DNA from: Rhizocola hellebori
Lineage (GTDB): Bacteria; Actinomycetota; Actinomycetes; Mycobacteriales; Micromonosporaceae
NCBI RefSeq assembly: GCF_016862955.1
Contig: NZ_BONY01000001.1
Coordinates: 124,001 to 188,000, forward strand
Reading direction: 5' to 3'
DNA length: 64,000 nt
This document shows positions 7,859-15,592 of the stretch, in pieces (within the stretch, counting starts at the first letter, position 1; the number at the start of each line of letters is the position of its first letter). Made by a program: the position numbers and the translations under genes. The notes below the pieces were generated by a model. The model was not told where the DNA came from and made no database searches. It worked only from the letters and a program-made list of their open reading frames with translations.

Positions 7859-8317
7859 ATGACGATATCGCCAAACGCTTTCGCAGAGCGCTATGTCGAG
7901 CTGTGGAACGAGACCGACCCCGATATCCGGCGCAAGAAGGTGGCCGAGCTTTACGCCCCGGACGCGACCTACATCTTCTATCGCCGCGACCCGTTCCACG
8001 GCCAGGAGGCCATCGCGGAACAGGTCACCTACACCGCCAACATCTATCACCCGATGGGATACGTCTTCAAGCCCGCCTACAACGCGACCGGCCACCACCA
8101 CCTGATCCGCTTCAACTGGGCCATGGTGCATCACGTGACCGGCGACCTGCAGATGGCCGGCCAGAACGTGGTGGCCCTCAACGACGATGGGCTGATCGTC
8201 GAGGACTACCAATTCCATGACAAGATCCCGACGGCCTTCGTCTACAACGACGGCTTCGAGGAGACCGGAAAGGTCACCCGGCCCGCCAAGCCCACACCGG
8301 TAGCGGCGGCGGGCTGA
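7859..8317 (+). CDS. SnoaL-like / NTF2-fold protein
   Basis: The 152-residue protein has the cone-shaped NTF2 fold pattern: an N-terminal helix (FAERYVELWNETD), a YAPDATYIFYRRDPFHG-type strand pair, and later strands ending with HDKIPTAFVYNDGF. SnoaL-like proteins act as cyclases, hydrolases, isomerases or small-molecule binders in polyketide pathways. It has its own SARP-type promoter and no ribosome binding site, consistent with a leaderless mRNA. Substrate unknown. It faces the convergent SARP gene with only 6 bp between them. Confidence 0.75.
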   Translation: MTISPNAFAERYVELWNETDPDIRRKKVAELYAPDATYIFYRRDPFHGQEAIAEQVTYTANIYHPMGYVFKPAYNATGHHHLIRFNWAMVHHVTGDLQMAGQNVVALNDDGLIVEDYQFHDKIPTAFVYNDGFEETGKVTRPAKPTPVAAAG

Positions 8318-8323
8318 GACTCC

Positions 8324-9112
8324 TCAAGCGGCGCGGCCGGCGGGCTCCGGATCAAAACGTGTCAACAGCGGATCATGATTGAGGATGGCCATCTCGTACT
8401 GCCGCAACACCGGCGATGGCTCGATGCCCAGCTCCTCGGAGAACCGCAGGCGCAGCTGGCGGTAGAGCTCCAGGGCGTCGGCCTGCCGGCCGGCCCGGTA
8501 CAGAGCGACCATGAGCAGGCTGCAGAACTGTTCCGACAAGGGGTTCTGGTTCACCAGCTCGGTCAGCTCCGGGATGATCTTGGCGTGGCTGCCGTTCTTC
8601 AGCTCGAGGTCGAAGAGCATCTCCAGCGCCGTGTTGCGGGCCTCGTCATATTTGAGCGCCGCCACCTGGCACAGCGGGCCGCCGGCCAGCCCGCCGAAGA
8701 CCGGCCCGTTCCACATGGCCAGGGCGCTGCGCAGGTCGGCGATGTCGCGGGCCAGATCGGTCCCGTCGCGGGCGCGGATCGCGTCGATGGTGTGCAAGAA
8801 GGAACACGCATCGATCTCGCTCCAGTGCACCGCGAAGCGGTAGCCGGCCACGCTGGTGGTCAGCCTCTCCGCGCTGTTGTCCGGCTCAAGACGGTGCAAC
8901 GCCCGGCGCAGGCGGCTGATCTGCGCCTGCAGTGCGTTTTCCATCTTGGCCGGAGGCGTTGTCCCCCATAACTCTTCGGCCAGCGTATCGACAGATACGA
9001 GTTTATTCTCGGCTGCGAGAAACGCGGCCAGCAGCGTCTGCCGCATCGGGCGACGGGGCCGCAAGATCTGGCCTACTCCGCGGATCTCGATCGAGCCAAG
9101 CACAGAAAACAT
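8324..9112 (-). CDS. SARP-family transcriptional activator
   Basis: The 262-residue protein begins MFSVLGSIEIRG and shows an OmpR/PhoB-type winged helix (LVSVDTLAEELWG, then NALQAQISRLRRAL) followed by a bacterial transcriptional activation (BTAD) domain with TPR-like helices (LYRAGRQADALELYRQLRLRFSEELGIEPSP). SARPs bind direct heptamer repeats spaced 11 bp near -10 elements, exactly the sites found at seven places in this window. I chose the ATG at 9112 because SARPs start with this strand; the frame stays open to a TTG at 9178. The gene follows the decarboxylase on the same strand, so the SARP-type site at 10600-10631 would give positive autoregulation. Confidence 0.92.
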   Translation of the reverse strand: MFSVLGSIEIRGVGQILRPRRPMRQTLLAAFLAAENKLVSVDTLAEELWGTTPPAKMENALQAQISRLRRALHRLEPDNSAERLTTSVAGYRFAVHWSEIDACSFLHTIDAIRARDGTDLARDIADLRSALAMWNGPVFGGLAGGPLCQVAALKYDEARNTALEMLFDLELKNGSHAKIIPELTELVNQNPLSEQFCSLLMVALYRAGRQADALELYRQLRLRFSEELGIEPSPVLRQYEMAILNHDPLLTRFDPEPAGRAA

Positions 9113-9191
9113 AAGCACATATGGCTTTTCCGTGCCGCGCTCGACCTTAAACGCCTCAGCGGTGCCAATGTTTAACAAATCTCAAATTATG

Positions 9192-10592
9192 TTACGAAGC
9201 GGCTCTCGCCTCTGAGAATGCTTGCTGGATAACGGAAACTGTCGCATCAACATCATCGGCGGTGGTCTGCCAGGAAGCCACCGAGATGCGCATCGCCGCC
9301 CGGCCGTTCCACATGGTGCCGCCGAACCAGCACTGGCCGCTTTCCTGCAGCCGTTTGATGACCTCGCGGGTGAGCTCATCGTCGTCGCCGAAGCGGACCA
9401 TCACCTGGTTGAGGGCCACTTTGTTGAGCACCTCCACCCCCGGCACCTCCCGCAGCCGGCCGGCGAAACGCCGCGCCAGCAGGCAACAGCGGTCGATCTG
9501 CTCGGCAATCCCTTCTCGCCCAAGGGTGCGCAGGGTCGCCCACACGGGCAGGCTTCGGGCCCGGCGCGAGAAATCCGTCACCCACTCTATCGGGTCACGC
9601 TTCTCGGCCGCAGCGTTGGGCAGATAACCCGCGCGCTGATTGAGCATCGCGGAGCTGTGCGCTTCGGCATGCGCGACAAATACCAAGCCGCAGTCATAGG
9701 GGACATTCAGCCATTTATGCGCATCGCTTGCCCAGGAGTCGGCCCGGTCCAGGCCCGGTACCAGGCGCCGCAGCTTCGGGCTCGCCGCCGCCCACATTCC
9801 GAACGCACCGTCCACATGAACCCAGGCCTCGCGTTCGTGGGCGATGTCGCAGATCTTGTCCAGCGGGTCGATCGCGCCCGTGTTCACATCGCCGATCTGG
9901 GCACAGACGACGATAGGCCCGTCGAGTTTGGCGATGCGTTTGCGCAATTCGCCCACGCGCATGCGGCCCTGGCTGTCGCTGGGCACCACGATGACGCGGC
10001 TCGTGCCGAAGCCCAGATAGCGCAGGGCCAGGTCGATGGTGAGGTGACGCTGCGCCCCGACCACAATGTGGACCTCGGGCGCGCCTTGCAGCCCATCGTG
10101 TTCCACGTCCCAGCCCGCCTTGGCCAGCACGTGGTGGCGCGCGGAAGCCAGCGCGACCACGTGCGCCATGGCGCAGCCGGTGGGAAATCCCACCGACGTG
10201 CCCTTGGGCAGCCCGAACAGGTCGACCAGCCACTCGGCGGTGATCTGTTCGGCGACGGCGACCGCGGGGCCGAGCTCGTGCACGCCGCTGTTCTGGTCCC
10301 AGGCGCTCACCAGCCAGTCCGCGGCTATCGACACGGGATGGGTGCCGCCCACCACGAACCCGAAGTAACGCGGGCCCGAGCTGGCCACCACGCCCCCGGC
10401 CTCGGCGGCCTGTTCCAGCAGGCCCATCGTCTCGGTCGCGGGGATCCCCCGGGCCGGCAACGGCCCACCCAGCAGAGAGCGCAGCTGTTTGGGGGTGGCC
10501 GTGGCGCCCACGGGCCGCTCGGGCAGTCCCATCAGATAGGCCAAAGCCTGCTGCGAAGCCAGTTCCAGCACGTCCGTGCCCGCGTATTCCAT
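9192..10592 (-). CDS. Group II PLP-dependent amino acid decarboxylase
   Basis: This 466-residue fold-type I enzyme belongs to the aromatic-L-amino-acid/glutamate decarboxylase family: VHVDGAFGMW (Asp contacting the PLP nitrogen) and SDAHKWLNVPYDCG with the Schiff-base lysine. It would remove CO2 from an amino acid to give a primary amine, the expected first step before amine N-hydroxylation; it plays the part of valine decarboxylase VlmD in valanimycin, though the amino acid cannot be read from sequence. The ATG at 10592 lies 7 nt from the -10 TAGTTT, so the mRNA is probably leaderless. Confidence 0.88.
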   Translation of the reverse strand: MEYAGTDVLELASQQALAYLMGLPERPVGATATPKQLRSLLGGPLPARGIPATETMGLLEQAAEAGGVVASSGPRYFGFVVGGTHPVSIAADWLVSAWDQNSGVHELGPAVAVAEQITAEWLVDLFGLPKGTSVGFPTGCAMAHVVALASARHHVLAKAGWDVEHDGLQGAPEVHIVVGAQRHLTIDLALRYLGFGTSRVIVVPSDSQGRMRVGELRKRIAKLDGPIVVCAQIGDVNTGAIDPLDKICDIAHEREAWVHVDGAFGMWAAASPKLRRLVPGLDRADSWASDAHKWLNVPYDCGLVFVAHAEAHSSAMLNQRAGYLPNAAAEKRDPIEWVTDFSRRARSLPVWATLRTLGREGIAEQIDRCCLLARRFAGRLREVPGVEVLNKVALNQVMVRFGDDDELTREVIKRLQESGQCWFGGTMWNGRAAMRISVASWQTTADDVDATVSVIQQAFSEARAAS

Positions 10593-10599
10593 AGTGTGC

Positions 10600-10631
10600 A
10601 AACTATTCCGGTGCGCTGATCGGACGCTGAT
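10600..10631 (-). promoter_or_regulatory. SARP-type promoter of decarboxylase-SARP operon
   Basis: On the minus strand ATCAGCG occurs at 10631-10625 and again at 10620-10614, 11 bp apart, with a degenerate third position further upstream. TAGTTT (10605-10600) is 8 bp downstream of the second copy. Confidence 0.75.
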
Positions 10632-10653
10632 GCGAACAATTCGAAATTGTCGC

Positions 10654-10696
10654 GTCAGGTGATGGTCAGCGTTCGATCAGCGCGCTGCGGGAAACT
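10654..10696 (+). promoter_or_regulatory. SARP-type promoter driving a short transcript
   Basis: GTCAGGT (10654), GTCAGCG (10665) and ATCAGCG (10676) repeat every 11 bp and GAAACT (10691-10696) follows after 8 bp. A terminator starts only about 20 nt after the predicted start, so the product is a short RNA or a leader. Confidence 0.7.
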
Positions 10697-10722
10697 GGAG
10701 CCACTCCTTCTCAATGAATGAG

Positions 10723-10763
10723 GCGGGCCGTCGGACAGCGCTCTCTCCTGGCGGCCCGCTTTT
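10723..10763 (+). terminator. Hairpin terminator of short transcript
   Basis: GCGGGCCG (10723-10730) pairs with CGGCCCGC (10752-10759) and is followed by TTTTC. The 21-nt loop could fold further. It lies between two SARP-type promoters that point the same way. Confidence 0.65.
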
Positions 10764-10778
10764 CTTGCCCCATCGAGC

Positions 10779-10821
10779 GTCAGGCGATGGTCAGGCCGAG
10801 GTCAGCGCGGGTTGTGATACT
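10779..10821 (+). promoter_or_regulatory. SARP-type promoter of the azoxy-core operon
   Basis: GTCAGGC (10779), GTCAGGC (10790) and GTCAGCG (10801) repeat every 11 bp; GATACT (10816-10821) follows after 8 bp. This is the best-conserved site and drives the N-hydroxylase and the genes behind it. Confidence 0.82.
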
Positions 10822-10852
10822 TGCCGGTAATTGCACCCCAAGGAGTGGCGGA

Positions 10853-12013
10853 ATGAATTCCAACACGGCAAGACTTCGCTCTTTGCGCGATGCCCGGGAG
10901 GTTTGCGAAAAATATCACCCGGGCCTTATCGCGGCTCTCGAAAAGACGCCCCTGACCAAACGCGAGGGTGCCAAAAGCTCGGTCGTCGAGACCTATCGTG
11001 AATTCGGCGGCCCGGGGCTTCTGGTCCCCTCGAAATACCAGGGCCCCGCGGCTAGCGCCCTTGATGCCAGCCGGGTCCAGCGGGCGGTCGGCTCCCTGTC
11101 GCCCTCGCTGGCCGTCGCCTCGGTGATGCACCATTTCACCGTCGCCATGCTGTTCAGCCTCGCCGAGACCGCGGAAAGGCTGACGCCGGAGCAGATCAAG
11201 ATGCTTTCGGCGATCGCGACTGACGGTCTTCTGCTCGCCTCCGGATGGGCCGAGGGAAGCACCGACCAGAACATCCTGCTTCCCACCGTGGTGGCCGAGA
11301 AGACCAACGGGGGCTACCTCGTGAACGGCTCGAAGAAGCCGTGCAGCCTGTCCAAGTCGATGAACATCCTCACCGCGAGCGTGTCCATCACCGACGACCA
11401 GGGCCGGGCCAGCCTGGCGCTGCTGCTCATCCCCGCCGACTCCCCCGGTATCTCGGTCAAGCCGTTCTGGACCAACCCGGTGCTGGGCGCCGCCCAGAGC
11501 CACGAGGTCATCCTCAAAGACGTCCTGGTGCCCGACGAACTGGTGATCAGCAGCACCCCCGAGGACCTGCATCGCCTCGACGATCTGCAGACGGCCGGCT
11601 TCACCTGGTTCGAGCTGCTGACCACGGCCTCCTATGTGGGCGCCGCGAGCACGCTGGTGGATCTGGTCTACCAGCACCATCGCGCGACACCGGCGGTGCG
11701 TGCCGCATTGGCCATTCGGCTCGAGGCGGCGGTGGGCCTGGTCGAGGGCACCGCCAAGGCCATCGACGCCGGCCTGAGCGGCGATGACTCGGTCGCCGCT
11801 GTGCTAATCACCCGCTATGCGACCCAGGACTTGCTCTCGCGCGTGGTGGACGACGCAGCTGAATACCTGGGCGGGCTGGCCTTCATGCGCTCCTTCGACA
11901 TCGCCTACCTGAGCTCTGCGGTGCGCGCGCTCGCTTTCCACCCGCCATCGCGCGCCAGCGTCGCCGAGCAGATGGACGAGTACTTCGTCGGCCAGCCACT
12001 TCGCCTCACGTGA
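10853..12013 (+). CDS. Flavin-dependent amine N-hydroxylase, acyl-CoA dehydrogenase superfamily (VlmH-like)
   Basis: The 386-residue protein has the acyl-CoA dehydrogenase architecture: helical N-domain, central beta domain (LLASGWAEGSTDQN, then NGSKKPCSLSKSMNILTASV) and helical C-domain (TAGFTWFELLTTASYVGAAS). In the group D relatives such as VlmH, FADH2 supplied by a reductase reacts with O2 to hydroxylate a primary amine. Two-component function is supported by the flavin reductase 0.5 kb downstream and the amine-forming decarboxylase upstream. AGGAG at 10841 fixes the ATG at 10853. Assignment as an amine N-hydroxylase rather than another two-component monooxygenase rests on the neighbours. 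Confidence 0.78.
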   Translation: MNSNTARLRSLRDAREVCEKYHPGLIAALEKTPLTKREGAKSSVVETYREFGGPGLLVPSKYQGPAASALDASRVQRAVGSLSPSLAVASVMHHFTVAMLFSLAETAERLTPEQIKMLSAIATDGLLLASGWAEGSTDQNILLPTVVAEKTNGGYLVNGSKKPCSLSKSMNILTASVSITDDQGRASLALLLIPADSPGISVKPFWTNPVLGAAQSHEVILKDVLVPDELVISSTPEDLHRLDDLQTAGFTWFELLTTASYVGAASTLVDLVYQHHRATPAVRAALAIRLEAAVGLVEGTAKAIDAGLSGDDSVAAVLITRYATQDLLSRVVDDAAEYLGGLAFMRSFDIAYLSSAVRALAFHPPSRASVAEQMDEYFVGQPLRLT

Positions 12014-12028
12014 CGAAAGGAGAGTCGG

Positions 12029-12538
12029 ATGGACCAGAAAAACCCGTTCGAGTCACCCATCACCTTCAAATTGCACCGCGCCGAGTACCTGGTGTTCTTC
12101 GCCATCTCCATCGTGCTCACCATCATCCACTTTGGAGAGATCAACTGGTGGGCATGGGCCGGATTGTTCCTCTACATAGATCTCATCGGCTACATCCCGG
12201 GCGCGATCGCCTTCCGGCGCAGCAAGGACGGCCGGATTTCCAAGACGTACTACGTGCTCTACAACACCATGCACAGCCTGGTCACCCAGACCGTCGTGGT
12301 CGGGCTGTGGCTGTTGCTGTTCGGGCCGGAATGGGCGCTGCTGGCGATCCCGTTCCACGTCTACGGCGACCGCGGGCTGTTCGGCAACTTCCTCAAGCCC
12401 TTCGGGCTGCCGTTCGAGCCGACCCCGAACCCGATCTACGAGCGCCTGATGGCCCTCATGAAGACCCGGTCCGACCACGAGGACAGGGTGCCCGCGCCCG
12501 TGCACCACGAGCGCGTCCAGGTGGGAGCGAGCAGTTGA
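12029..12538 (+). CDS. Small polytopic membrane protein, candidate hydrazine synthase (VlmO-like)
   Basis: The 169-residue protein has about four hydrophobic segments (YLVFFAISIVLTIIHF, WWAWAGLFLYIDLIGYIP, TVVVGLWLLLFGPEWALLAIPF) and conserved-looking polar residues on the membrane edge: HRAEY, IIHFGE, NTMHSLV and FHVYGDRG. The spaced His and Asp/Glu residues could bind a metal. In valanimycin biosynthesis the membrane protein VlmO converts O-seryl-hydroxylamine to an N-N bonded hydrazine, and its partner VlmB is a diiron protein; this gene sits between the N-hydroxylase and the diiron gene. I did not align it to VlmO, so the identity is an inference from size, topology and context. Its stop overlaps the reductase start. 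Confidence 0.6.
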   Translation: MDQKNPFESPITFKLHRAEYLVFFAISIVLTIIHFGEINWWAWAGLFLYIDLIGYIPGAIAFRRSKDGRISKTYYVLYNTMHSLVTQTVVVGLWLLLFGPEWALLAIPFHVYGDRGLFGNFLKPFGLPFEPTPNPIYERLMALMKTRSDHEDRVPAPVHHERVQVGASS

Positions 12539-13044
12539 AATCTCCCACCGTGTCGGAGCTGGAGACCAGCTCGGCCGCGCGATTGGCGCTGCGCCGCATC
12601 GCCTCGGGCGTGACCGTGCTGACCGTCAACCTCGACGGGGTACGCCACGGCGCCACCGTGAGCGCCGTGGTCCCCATCTCCCGCGATCCGCTGGTGCTGG
12701 GCGTGTGCCTGCGAAGCCCGTCCGGCTTCAGCGAGATGACCCGCCAGGCGGGCCAGTTCTGCGTGAACGTGTTGTCCACCAAGCAGGCCTGGCTCGCCAC
12801 CCAGTTCGCCAAGCCCAACCGGCCGCCGGGCGACGCCCAATTCCATGCGGTGCAATGGTGGGCCGATCGGGTCACCGGCGCGCCGTTCCTGGCCGGCTGC
12901 GTGGCCCACCTGTCCTGCGCGGTGCTCAGCCACCACCCGATCGGCGACCACGACCTGATCGTGGCGCAGGCCATGGCCGGATTCTTCAACAACGGCTCGC
13001 CTTTGATCAGCTACGCCGGCGCCCTAATGGAGGAGAGTTCATGA
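12535..13044 (+). CDS. NAD(P)H:flavin oxidoreductase of the HpaC/VlmR type
   Basis: This 169-residue flavin-reductase-like protein (FMN-binding split barrel) contains the typical RRIASGVTVLTV start, the SAVVPISRDPLVLGVCLRSPS strand region and the GDHDLIVAQAMAGF end. It would supply reduced flavin to the N-hydroxylase. A TTG start at 12535 overlaps the preceding stop (TTGA) with GGGAG 8 nt upstream; GTG at 12550 is the alternative. It overlaps the diiron gene by 4 bp, giving a tightly coupled operon. Confidence 0.88.
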   Translation: MKSPTVSELETSSAARLALRRIASGVTVLTVNLDGVRHGATVSAVVPISRDPLVLGVCLRSPSGFSEMTRQAGQFCVNVLSTKQAWLATQFAKPNRPPGDAQFHAVQWWADRVTGAPFLAGCVAHLSCAVLSHHPIGDHDLIVAQAMAGFFNNGSPLISYAGALMEESS

Positions 13045-14030
13045 CCACCGTCATTGCCAAAGAAGCCGACTGGGACGACGCACCGTCACTATTGGACGGC
13101 GCAGCGAACCTCGAACTGACCGTTGAGCAATGCGACCTCGCCTACTGGTTCACCTCGGTGGCGCAGGGCACCCTGCGTGGCCGTCCGCTGGGCCACTCCG
13201 GCGACATCCCGACCCCCGAATACATGAAGACGCCCGGCCCGCTGCGCGAAGCGCTCAGCCTCGAGCTGGCCTACCGATCGCTCGACGAAGAAGCCGCCAC
13301 CCGCGTTCTGGCCGACTACGTGGCCACCGCCCCAGGCATCCCCGAGCTGGAGTTCTTCAGCACCCAGCTGCTCGACGAGGCCCGCCATCACATGATCTTC
13401 CGCAATCACCTGGTCGATCTCGGCCATCCGCGCGAGGGCCTGATGGATTGGGTACGGGAGGTGGGCGCCGACTACGAGCGCCTGATCCTCAACCCGATCC
13501 GCGAATTCGCCACCCAGGTGACACGCGAGGAGCGTGACTTCGTCGGTGGCGTGGTCGCCTTCGCCATCATCATCGAAGGCGTCCTGGCCGCGTCGACCGA
13601 GCTGAGCGAAATCAAGTGGAAGGTGCTCGATCCGGTGGCCGGTGAGATCGCGCGGGGCGCCGCCATCGACGAAATCCGGCACCTTGCCGTCGGCAGTTCC
13701 TTTGTACGCCAGCACCTTATCGACCACCCCGAGTCGCGCGAACACGTGCTCGACATCCTGCGCCGGGGACGCAAACTCTGGGAGACGTTGGAGGACAAGG
13801 AATTTGTGATGAATCGCGAACGGCTCTTCCAGGAGGGCATGCAGCCGCATGCGGAGTTGCTGAGGGATTACGAGCTTTTCCCCGGTACCCGTCTGATCGA
13901 TACCACACCGGAGGAGCGCTGGGACATCGCGGCGCGCTGGAACGACGAGCTGGCCGACGCGCGCCTGGCCTACATGGGCATCCCCGAGGCCATCGACCTG
14001 TTGCGGGCACAGGCTCCGCGCATCCTTTAG
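13041..14030 (+). CDS. Ferritin-like diiron oxygenase, candidate azoxy synthase (VlmB-like)
   Basis: The 329-residue all-helical protein carries the ligand pattern of a diiron four-helix bundle: LSLELAYRSLDEEAA (Glu), LLDEARHHMIF (EaRHH), AIIIEGVLA (Glu) and AAIDEIRHLAVG (DEIRH). Members such as AurF and VlmB perform N-oxygenation; VlmB oxidises an N-N bonded hydrazine by four electrons to the azoxy group. Placement right behind the membrane protein and the flavin reductase supports the VlmB-type role. No electron-transfer partner other than the reductase is seen nearby. The ATG at 13041 has GGAGAG 7 nt upstream. Confidence 0.75.
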   Translation: MTTVIAKEADWDDAPSLLDGAANLELTVEQCDLAYWFTSVAQGTLRGRPLGHSGDIPTPEYMKTPGPLREALSLELAYRSLDEEAATRVLADYVATAPGIPELEFFSTQLLDEARHHMIFRNHLVDLGHPREGLMDWVREVGADYERLILNPIREFATQVTREERDFVGGVVAFAIIIEGVLAASTELSEIKWKVLDPVAGEIARGAAIDEIRHLAVGSSFVRQHLIDHPESREHVLDILRRGRKLWETLEDKEFVMNRERLFQEGMQPHAELLRDYELFPGTRLIDTTPEERWDIAARWNDELADARLAYMGIPEAIDLLRAQAPRIL

Positions 14031-14041
14031 GAGAAACTGAC

Positions 14042-15592
14042 ATGAGCTCTCAGCCGCTGCGCGGCTCGCTGACCACACCGCGCATCGTGTTCCTGGTGGT
14101 GGCGGCGGCCGCGCCGCTGGCCGCCATGGTCGGCACCGTCCCGCTGGCGTTCGCGATCGGCAACGGCGCCGGGGTCCCGGCGACCTTCGTCCTGGCCGGG
14201 CTGGCGTTGCTGTGCTTCTCGGTCGGCTACGCCGCGATGAGCCGCAAAATCGTCAACACCGGCGGGTTCTACACCTACCTCGCCCGCGGGCTCGGCAAGC
14301 CGCCGGCCGTGGCGGGCGGACTGGTCGCCGTCATCGCCTACAACGCCCTTACCGTCGGGCTGGTCGGCGCCTTCGGCTACTTCGTCCAGCTCATCGCGAG
14401 CGACTACGGTGTGAACCTGCCCTGGTACCTGTTCGCCGGAATCGGCCTGGCCTTGCTGGCCTTCTTCGGCTATCGGCAGATCGACCTCAGCGCCCGCGTG
14501 CTGTCGGTGGTGATGCTGGCCGAGATCGGCATCCTGACCGTTCTCGCAATCGCCATCGTCGCCCAGCGCGGCGCGGCGGCGTTCCCGCTGACCACCTTCG
14601 ACCCGAAAACGTTCCTCGCCCCGGGCCTCGGTGTCGCCCTGATGTTCGCCCTCATCTCCTACGTGGGTTTCGAATCCGCCGCGCTCTACGGCGAGGAAAG
14701 CCGTAACCCCACGCGAAGCGTGCCGCGGGCCACCTACGCCTCGATCTCGGTGATCACCGTCTTCTATGCGCTCATCAGCTGGGTCGCCGTCGGCGCGATC
14801 GGTGTGGCAGGCGTGACCGAGACCGCCACTTCACAGCAAGGTGAGCTGTTCTTCACGCTCAGCGGCGACTTCCTTGGTCAGGCCGCCACGGTGATGATGC
14901 AAATCCTGTTGTGCACCAGCCTTTTCGGCTCGACGCTCGCGCTACACAACGGCGCCAACAGGTACATGTACGTGCTCGGCCGGGAGCGGGTGCTGCCGCA
15001 GTGGCTCAGTGGGGTGCACCACAGCCGCGGCGTCCCGCACCGGGCGAGCATGGCTCAGGTCGCCATCACCGCGCTCATCGTGGCCATCTTCGCCCTAGCC
15101 GGCCTGCATCCGTACACCAACCTGGCCACAAGCATGCTGGGCCTGGGCACGCTTGGGGTGGTCGCCTTGCAGTGCGCCGCAGCCGTGTCAGTGCTCGGGT
15201 TCTTCCGCAACCGCCCCGACCGGCACTGGTGGCGCACAGGATTGGCGCCCGTGCTCGGCCTGATCGGGCTCGGCACCGCCGGTGTGCTACTGGTGCAGAA
15301 CTTCGCCATCGTCACCGGCACCACCTCCCCCATCGTCAACCTTCTGCCGTGGCTGCTGGTAATAGCGGCCGTGGCCGGGGTGGCCTACGCGTGGTGGATG
15401 CGCGCCAACGATCCGCAGCGCTACCACGGGCTAGCCGAAACGCCTGCGCGCCAACAAGAGCGGGAAACGCCGCTTTGCCCACTCTGGCCAGAACCCGCAC
15501 TCATCAACGGCAACCAGCGCTACGCCAACCATGCCTCGTCATACGACCGCTCCCGTGAGGGTGCGCAACCAGGGCGGCGCAGCCATGCATGA
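14042..15592 (+). CDS. APC-superfamily amino acid/amine permease
   Basis: The 516-residue protein shows about 12 membrane helices in the APC pattern, beginning VFLVVAAAAPLAAMVG and including the conserved SYVGFESAALYGEES segment after helix 6. It could import an amino acid precursor or, as is common in clusters, export the product. It is 11 bp after the diiron gene and overlaps the SerRS gene by 8 bp. The hydrophilic C-terminal tail of about 60 residues is cytoplasmic. Confidence 0.9.
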   Translation: MSSQPLRGSLTTPRIVFLVVAAAAPLAAMVGTVPLAFAIGNGAGVPATFVLAGLALLCFSVGYAAMSRKIVNTGGFYTYLARGLGKPPAVAGGLVAVIAYNALTVGLVGAFGYFVQLIASDYGVNLPWYLFAGIGLALLAFFGYRQIDLSARVLSVVMLAEIGILTVLAIAIVAQRGAAAFPLTTFDPKTFLAPGLGVALMFALISYVGFESAALYGEESRNPTRSVPRATYASISVITVFYALISWVAVGAIGVAGVTETATSQQGELFFTLSGDFLGQAATVMMQILLCTSLFGSTLALHNGANRYMYVLGRERVLPQWLSGVHHSRGVPHRASMAQVAITALIVAIFALAGLHPYTNLATSMLGLGTLGVVALQCAAAVSVLGFFRNRPDRHWWRTGLAPVLGLIGLGTAGVLLVQNFAIVTGTTSPIVNLLPWLLVIAAVAGVAYAWWMRANDPQRYHGLAETPARQQERETPLCPLWPEPALINGNQRYANHASSYDRSREGAQPGRRSHA

